From Methanococcoides seepicolus (GTDB taxonomy: Archaea > Halobacteriota > Methanosarcinia > Methanosarcinales > Methanosarcinaceae): 64,000 nt of DNA. The position numbers and the translations under genes are program-made. Positions 58,808 to 64,000 of this stretch are shown piece after piece. Under the pieces are notes generated by a model, which saw nothing but the letters and a program-made list of their open reading frames with translations, was not told the DNA's origin and did no database searches. The DNA is taken from NCBI RefSeq assembly GCF_023684405.1, contig NZ_JAGSOI010000002.1:35122-99121 (forward strand). Reading direction: 5' to 3'. Position 1 is the first letter of the stretch, and every line of letters starts with the position of its first letter.

Positions 58808-59905
58808 TTATAGTAACATTTTGTGAATTAATTTTTTATGAATAACATATTTATGATTTATTATAGCTATTAGCCCATTATCAATAAAGTACTCTAAAAT
58901 CGTAACCTTTTCATTAAATCCTCCAATGTCACATTGTCTTGCAATTCCAGATATTGTCCAAAAATGGTCATAACTATTATTTTCAATTTCGTCCAACAAA
59001 TATTTGTATTTTTTTAAATTATCGGTTAAACTTGGACCAATATAGCGATTTTGGAGTTCAGTTATTGAAAAGGAATTGTTTGTATATTCGTTCAATTTCG
59101 ACTTTTTCTTTGTTATTTCCTGGTATTTTTGTTTATATTCCAAATCTCTATTACTTTCTAATTGTCTTTTTATATTTTCTCGATATTTAGCTATCTGCTT
59201 TTTATCAAAATTTGAATTTAACATTTCTATAGTAGTAACAACTGTATATCCACACCCTTTTCCATAATTTAAAACGTATTTTGATATTGATTCATCTATT
59301 GAAGTTACACATTCTTTTAAAATTTCATAATCTAAATTATTCTCTATGTACACATATAAAACATCAATTCCCTTTTTTCGATATTCTTCTTTCTTCGAGT
59401 CGTCGTCATCATGCGTATGCACAATTTCTATTGATTTTACAAGATTTTTGTTTTTTAGCAATGAAATATCTGGAATTAAATTATCGTGCTTTTTTTCTAA
59501 TTCAATATCATCTACATTATCTAAAAGAAGAATTTCCTTTTTCAAGTTTTTAGGAACAAGTGTATTTAGTGCATATTCTCCGTTACTTCCACCAATTCCA
59601 TATTTAATATAATCATATTCTATTCCATCACTAATACATTTTAAAAAGCACTTCAGGTTCTTTCCATTCTGTAAATATTTCTGAAGTCGTAAGTATAGCA
59701 AATATTTACTATTGCTGTGCAAAATCGATTCTTTGCTAGCAGTACATTCTTTAGTTTTTAGATGATAAAAATGAGGTGTTGTTTTTGGACCGGAACGAGG
59801 CCTCAAAATGTCATTGCAACCAGGACAACGATGATCAACTCCTTTGTCTGCATCTTCCGCCGAAACAATAAATCCATCCCTATATGCAAATTCGTGTTCT
59901 ACCAT
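58808..59905 (-). CDS. CoiA-like nuclease-fold protein
   Basis: 365 residues. N-terminal zinc knuckle HRCPGC and DIL, then HFYHLKTKECTASKE, as in the CoiA family, where the core is a restriction-endonuclease-like fold: KYLLYLRLQKYL, IPDISL (Asp) and VKSIEIVHTHDDDD (Glu). The rest (from about 230) is coiled coil and a winged-helix-like tail (SGIARQCDIGGFNEKVTIL). CoiA is known from bacterial competence, but in archaea the role is unknown; here it sits in an accessory island. An AT-rich gene. Confidence 0.7.
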   Translation of the reverse strand: MVEHEFAYRDGFIVSAEDADKGVDHRCPGCNDILRPRSGPKTTPHFYHLKTKECTASKESILHSNSKYLLYLRLQKYLQNGKNLKCFLKCISDGIEYDYIKYGIGGSNGEYALNTLVPKNLKKEILLLDNVDDIELEKKHDNLIPDISLLKNKNLVKSIEIVHTHDDDDSKKEEYRKKGIDVLYVYIENNLDYEILKECVTSIDESISKYVLNYGKGCGYTVVTTIEMLNSNFDKKQIAKYRENIKRQLESNRDLEYKQKYQEITKKKSKLNEYTNNSFSITELQNRYIGPSLTDNLKKYKYLLDEIENNSYDHFWTISGIARQCDIGGFNEKVTILEYFIDNGLIAIINHKYVIHKKLIHKMLL

Positions 59906-60012
59906 AGTAACCCCATAATTTTAGTTTAATGCAAATGAAAAAAAACTGCATAATAATTTATTATATATTTCTATATTTTTAATATGATTCAAATATTTAG
60001 TTGTATCGATGA

Positions 60013-60660
60013 TTATTCAATTCCATTCAATATCCTAGCAATACTCTGATCATTCTCCACAAGCCCCATCAACTTAAGCATAAGTTCCTCTCGCCTCTCA
60101 TCAGTAGAAATTGCAGTTTCTACCCGGAGAGCTGCACCACATTGAGCACAGAAATCGGAGGTTGCACCATTCTTATGTTTACATCGTACACATACCTGAT
60201 AGGACAATATAGGAACTGGATCATCTTGTTTTAATCCATGCATTTTCAAAAGGGCATCATCTACCTGCACCCCGGATAAATGAATATAGGTTGCTGGCAT
60301 CATCGAACCGTGTATCCATCCTAAATGAGATTCCATTTGAGCTTGGGTTAAATGGTTTGCTAATTCGGTAGCTCTTGAATGCCTGAAAAGATGTGGATGA
60401 ATTCTTTTATTTATACCTGCACTTTTAGCCAATCTTCTAAGGATCATAAGACAGCCCATATATTGCATGTGTTGCCCTTTTTTTATTGCCTTGGTTTATC
60501 CACACATAACTATCTGAATCGTTCCTGTGTGGATGTACGTCCAACCAAGCGGTAACATAAGGACAACTAGAGATAATGCGTATTCTTCTAATTCCAGTTT
60601 TGTCATCTACCTGGATAATACCACCAGCTTGAGAATATGTGATGCCAATAAATCTGTGAA
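60013..60660 (-). pseudogene. Frameshifted C-terminal part of an archaeal tyrosine integrase
   Basis: Two frames are needed. The upstream frame (about 60465-60660) reads GGIIQVDDKTGIRRIRIISS and SYVWINQGNKKRATHAIYG. The downstream frame (from about 60465 to TAA at 60013) has ILRRLAKSAGINKRIHPHLF and RHSRATELANHLTQAQMESH, with the catalytic His-x-x-Arg, the LGWIHGS and PATYIHLSG, plus a zinc ribbon CVRCKHKN and CAQCG. The first half of the enzyme, with its catalytic arginine and lysine, is absent or broken. A decayed integrase of a former element, about 0.5 kb from tRNA-Arg. Confidence 0.8.
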
Positions 60661-60723
60661 AAAATAAAGGGAATGTTTATCTACTGATAGGGAACATAAA
60701 TATTTACTATAGGGGGAAAAATT

Positions 60724-61131
60724 GTGGAAAAATTACATGTGTTCTTTGAGAAACTTGACAAGAATGAGTTTACGAGTAAGGATATAGACCTACTTGTTAA
60801 ACAGATGTCAGATGATGCAAAGCAGGGGATCATTGCACTGACAAAGGAAGACAGACAATGGTTTGAGACCTATGCGTTCGGATTGCAGCAATTTGAAGTG
60901 CTTTGCAGTAAAGACCCGTCTAAAATGAGAGCAGGGGACTGGAGACAGGCGGTACATGATTTTAGCAAAGTTAGGTTCTTTGTGGATGATATGGAAGAGA
61001 GGAAGATAGTCAAAAATGTATTCTGGAATGTGGAAGGAATAGTCACATTCGATATCCCTGATAGTGCAGGATACAGGAACTTCATCTACTGCAGGATCAG
61101 AAGTTATCTTGAAAAGCTTTATAAATTATAA
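60724..61131 (+). CDS. Conserved hypothetical protein
   Basis: 135 residues, start GTG at 60724. Mostly helical (FFEKLDKNEFTSKDIDLLVKQM, WFETYAFGLQQFEVL, DWRQAVHDFSKVRFFVDD), then a short beta region (NVEGIVTFDIPDSAGYRNF). No motif or family recognised. It lies between the integrase remnant and the tRNA-Arg gene. The TATA-like TTTACTATAG near 60705 may not be a promoter. Confidence 0.6.
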   Translation: MEKLHVFFEKLDKNEFTSKDIDLLVKQMSDDAKQGIIALTKEDRQWFETYAFGLQQFEVLCSKDPSKMRAGDWRQAVHDFSKVRFFVDDMEERKIVKNVFWNVEGIVTFDIPDSAGYRNFIYCRIRSYLEKLYKL

Positions 61132-61156
61132 ATTCCGGAAGAAAAAGGATGGATGA

Positions 61157-61228
61157 CGGGCCCGCCGGGAATCGAACCCGGGTTCTAAGCTCCGGAGGCT
61201 AAAGTGATATCCACTACACTACGGGCCC
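61157..61228 (-). tRNA. tRNA-Arg (anticodon CCG)
   Basis: 72 bases on the minus strand. Acceptor GGGCCCG pairs with CGGGCCC, discriminator G. T arm is CCGGG-TTCGAAT-CCCGG. The anticodon loop CTCCGGA (61191-61197) gives CCG, reading CGG. The anticodon stem TTAGC/GCTTA has one T-T mismatch. No CCA is encoded. Its 3' side faces the integrase remnant. Confidence 0.88.
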
Positions 61229-61567
61229 ACTTGAATGGATTTAGATTATGTGAAATTAACTATATTAACTAATAGGTTTAGATGAGGCATGATCTGAACG
61301 AAAATGCATCAATTTTTTTTGAAACTGCGGGTTTTCTATAACAGCACATTTATAAAGATGAAACAAGTAGACCCATATGGATTTAATTCATCAAGGAATA
61401 GCTTACTAACCCAATATTAGTTCATTAATATAATAGTATGATAAAGAACATATTAATATAGAATTGTATTAATTGAACATGATGCATTATTATCAGTTTG
61501 AGAGATCTATGTGCATTAGTATCAATGAAAGAACGATAATAGGTTAAAGTAAATCGCGGTAAATATT
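61229..61567. other. AT-rich intergenic region
   Basis: 339 bases upstream of the histidine kinase, no gene seen. Several TTAATATA runs near 61415-61465 could serve as promoters for the kinase or the tRNA. Confidence 0.45.
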
Positions 61568-63172
61568 ATGGATATCTCAGAGATAACAGAACTTGAGAAT
61601 GAAGGTGAAGAACTCAGGACAAAACTCAAGCTTGCTAACGAAAAAATAGAAGAGATAGAAGAGTTCTGTAAATTACACATTGAAAACCTCAATGATGTTA
61701 TATTCAGCATCAATGAACAAGGCAATTTCACATACATCAGCCCTGCTATTGAAAATTTTACCGGATATAGCCCCGAAGAAGTAATGGGCACTTCTTTTAT
61801 GCAGTACATCCACCCAGAGGATCTTCCAGGTCTGCTTCAGGATATTGACCTCACGCTTGAGGGTGAACACAAGCCATATATGTTAAGGATAGTGTCGAAA
61901 ACAGGCAGTATCACCTATGTCCATACCTCATCAAAAGGCATTGTGAAGGATGGAAAGGTAGTTGGTATCAATGGCATAATGGTCAATATTGCCCAACTTA
62001 AGAGGATAGAGTTCGAGCTTATGAAAGAGAAGGAAAAAGCTCAGCACTATCTGGATGTGGCCGGAGTTGCGATAATCGTCATTAACAATGATTTCAGGAT
62101 ATCACTGGTGAATAAGAAAGCCTGCGAGCTTCTGGGATATAAAGAGCATGAGTTGTTCAATACGAACTGGTTTGAGATGATCATTCCAGAAATGATACGT
62201 GAATCTGTCACCCAATCATTTATGCTTTCCTGTTACGGAGATATTGCATCAACTCCATTCGAGTGTGCTATAAATACAAAAGAAGATCTAATCCGATTAT
62301 GTTCCTGGAAATGTACACAATTGAAGGATGAGAACGGACACAATACAGGTTGCATACTGGCCGGAGAGGATATCACTGAGCGGAAAGAAGCAGAAGAGGC
62401 TCTTTTAAAAGCTAAGTATATGGCGGAAGATGCAAGTCGGACAAAGAGCGAATTCATTGCAAATATGAGCCATGAACTTAGGACTCCCCTTAACGCAGTG
62501 ATAGGGTTTTCAGAGGTCCTTATTGAAAGAAAGTTCGGGGATGTGAATGAGAAACAGGATCAGTATCTGAGAAATATCTCCACAAGTGGAAAGAAACTTC
62601 TGGAAATTATCAATTCAATACTCGAGATATCGAAGATAGAATCAGGAAGTCTTGAGATGGAATATCAGACCAGCAGTATTGAAGACCTGGTCGAGGAAAT
62701 TAAAGAGGATATTGAAGAATACCTGCCTGATCAGGCTGAGATGGTATCTTTTGAAATACTAACAGACATAAGCTATATTATAGCTGATACAAGGAAGGTC
62801 GAAAAGTCCGTATTTCATCTGATAGAGAATGCTATTAAATTCTCAGACAAAACCAATACAGTAAAAGTACGTATAGAGTATGTCGATGAAATGGTAGCAT
62901 TCAAGGTCACAGATAAAGGGATCGGAATTTCAGAAGAGGACATAGATAAATTATTCAAGCCATTCAGTCAGCTGGATCCTTCATCCACACGCATTTACAG
63001 TGGATTGGGAGTGGGACTATATCTTATTAAGAAGTTTGCAGAATTACATGGCGGTTGCCTTGGGGTAAAAAGTAAACTAGAGAAAGGAAGTACATTTACT
63101 TTTGCAATTCCAACAAAACCAGCAAAAATAGGAAAGAATAAAGTTAAAAATGTTACACAAATGATCGTGTAA
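61568..63172 (+). CDS. Cytosolic PAS-domain sensor histidine kinase
   Basis: 534 residues, no membrane segments. Order: N-terminal coiled coil (5-45), PAS domain with LNDVIFSINEQGNFTYISP (40-150), second PAS from about 165 (VAIIVINNDFRISLVNKKAC), then HisKA with ANMSHELRTPLNAV (His near 302) and HATPase with IENAIKFSDKTN, DKGIGISEED and GLGVGLYLIKK. There is no receiver domain and no response regulator gene beside it. The signal is unknown; Cys in the second PAS (LSCYGDIAS) is not diagnostic. Confidence 0.93.
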   Translation: MDISEITELENEGEELRTKLKLANEKIEEIEEFCKLHIENLNDVIFSINEQGNFTYISPAIENFTGYSPEEVMGTSFMQYIHPEDLPGLLQDIDLTLEGEHKPYMLRIVSKTGSITYVHTSSKGIVKDGKVVGINGIMVNIAQLKRIEFELMKEKEKAQHYLDVAGVAIIVINNDFRISLVNKKACELLGYKEHELFNTNWFEMIIPEMIRESVTQSFMLSCYGDIASTPFECAINTKEDLIRLCSWKCTQLKDENGHNTGCILAGEDITERKEAEEALLKAKYMAEDASRTKSEFIANMSHELRTPLNAVIGFSEVLIERKFGDVNEKQDQYLRNISTSGKKLLEIINSILEISKIESGSLEMEYQTSSIEDLVEEIKEDIEEYLPDQAEMVSFEILTDISYIIADTRKVEKSVFHLIENAIKFSDKTNTVKVRIEYVDEMVAFKVTDKGIGISEEDIDKLFKPFSQLDPSSTRIYSGLGVGLYLIKKFAELHGGCLGVKSKLEKGSTFTFAIPTKPAKIGKNKVKNVTQMIV

Positions 63173-63184
63173 CATTAATCTTAT

Positions 63185-63379
63185 TTAATTTGTAATATCA
63201 TAATAGCATCTTTTTGGAGAACATACAAGACCTTTTTTCTTGAGACTGGCGAGTGATTTACTGACCATCTTACTATCGATGCCAGTAGCTTCTGCAACAT
63301 CGCCAGGTCTTAATGGCTCTTCGGAATCTTCCAGAACTTTTAAAATCGTTTCTTCATTTGTATCTAAAGCATTGGTCAT
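63185..63379 (-). CDS. Small winged-helix regulator
   Basis: 64 residues. ILKVLEDSEEPLRPGDVAEA, then IDSKMVSKSLASLKKKGLV, form a classic helix-turn-helix and wing (SPKRCYYDI). Similar short proteins are common in methanogens, without known targets. Convergent with the kinase gene, 12 bases apart. Confidence 0.75.
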   Translation of the reverse strand: MTNALDTNEETILKVLEDSEEPLRPGDVAEATGIDSKMVSKSLASLKKKGLVCSPKRCYYDITN

Positions 63380-63474
63380 GATAATTACCTCTCAAATGCT
63401 ACAGCGTTTGAATATAGAATAACAAATTCCAAATATTGATTTATAATTATTACTATAAAAGTGGTAGTCCAGTA

Positions 63475-64000
63475 TTAAACGGTTGATGTTTTTGAACAGT
63501 TAAATATCAATAATTCTCTCAATGTCCACTTATCTTCAACAATCCCGCATTCTTGAGCAGGTGTTCTTTTATAGTTTACACCTTTTTTATTTTTTTGCAT
63601 TAGTCCACCATGTCCTCTACAGAAGTTGAAATAGGTGCAGTAGAATCTTATTTGGTTATGTAACCACCCAAGTTTCTTTGAAAATCCTATAGTCTTTCTT
63701 GAAATTCTATTGTTGTCCTGTCTAAAGGTTAGATTCTGTCTTTCAAGTAAGCTCGTTGATATCTCTTTTTGATCTATATTCATTCCAAAGATTATCTTTT
63801 TCTCAACCTTCTGGAGCTTCCCACCTTCTCTTTTTTTGATAACCTGAGCATATCTGAGATTATTATCAGGGATAAGTTTTGGGATTTTAGGTCTTCCTCT
63901 TATTCCTGTTCTTGGAAACTCTTTCCTTTTTCCATATTTTTTCAAAAGAGCTTCAGGATAGAATCTTAATCCATCTGAAATAAAAAGTGGTTTTGATTCT
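63475..64000 (-). CDS. IS1-like transposase (5' end outside window)
   Basis: About 175 C-terminal residues; the frame is open across the right edge of the window. FISDGLRFYPEALLKKYG has the second catalytic Asp; LTFRQDNNRISRKTIGFSKK and HNQIRFYCTYFNFCRGHGG are the IS1-type C-terminal part with its R-K-T segment, and TPAQECGIVEDKWTLRELL is the end. The left end of the element should lie within 50 bases below 63475. Confidence 0.78.
   Translation of the reverse strand, partial: ESKPLFISDGLRFYPEALLKKYGKRKEFPRTGIRGRPKIPKLIPDNNLRYAQVIKKREGGKLQKVEKKIIFGMNIDQKEISTSLLERQNLTFRQDNNRISRKTIGFSKKLGWLHNQIRFYCTYFNFCRGHGGLMQKNKKGVNYKRTPAQECGIVEDKWTLRELLIFNCSKTSTV

Overview
The window is chromosomal DNA of a methanogenic archaeon, most likely a member of the Methanosarcinaceae. 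Pointers are a methanophenazine-type [NiFe] hydrogenase (vhtGACD), an archaeal HMG-CoA reductase and geranylgeranyl reductase for ether lipids, an FmdE-family protein, an archaeal ATP-dependent DNA ligase, archaeal TATA boxes, and many exported proteins ending in a PGF-type anchor. Genus is not decided. TAG is almost unused as a stop: among the intact genes I read, only the hydrogenase protease at 8648 ends in TAG, with TAA two sense codons later. This fits the pyrrolysine-using methylotrophic methanogens.

Layout. 1-4675: end of hmgA, then DNA ligase, homoserine dehydrogenase, an ACT protein and a membrane-anchored helix-turn-helix protein. 5076-8610: a secreted acidic protein with a small lipoprotein, HtpX protease and a DUF488 protein. 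8648-21075: a hydrogenase island with vhtGACD on the minus strand, divergent hypCDABE on the plus strand, two tatA, two dissimilar tatC, and hypF. hypF carries an in-frame TAG between two domains and is otherwise intact. 21171-24851: thyA, aroA, a geranylgeranyl reductase and an ACT regulator. 25097-29067: a nickel/cobalt ECF transporter operon led by a His-rich surface protein, behind a promoter with several inverted repeats. The uptake, maturation, Tat export and structural genes make one functional unit: Ni enters, HypA-F build the NiFe(CN)2CO site, VhtD trims VhtA, and Tat exports VhtG/VhtA.

29591-39433 is rich in TCA-arm genes: a DRE-TIM synthase (possibly Re-citrate synthase), MscS, the 3' third of a native isocitrate dehydrogenase gene, a complete bacterial monomeric isocitrate dehydrogenase on an apparently foreign 2.8 kb segment, and malate dehydrogenase. 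The foreign segment is bounded by truncated genes on both sides and has a bacterial-type terminator. Between the two dehydrogenases is a two-gene unit (DUF4365-like nuclease plus an unknown 401-residue partner).

39634-50309 holds exported PGF-anchored proteins, a TatD-like hydrolase, a complete insertion sequence, and a five-gene operon of a P-loop protein, an Ig-like protein and three exported beta-propellers. 50786-56235 is housekeeping (uvrA, fmdE-like, purB, a regulator). 56221-60660 is an accessory island: HEPN plus DUF262 pair, a CoiA-like protein, two broken tyrosine-recombinase remnants and hairpin-rich noncoding DNA, near a tRNA-Arg(CCG) gene. The window closes with a PAS histidine kinase, a small winged-helix protein and part of an IS1-like transposase. 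No rRNA and no CRISPR array were seen.
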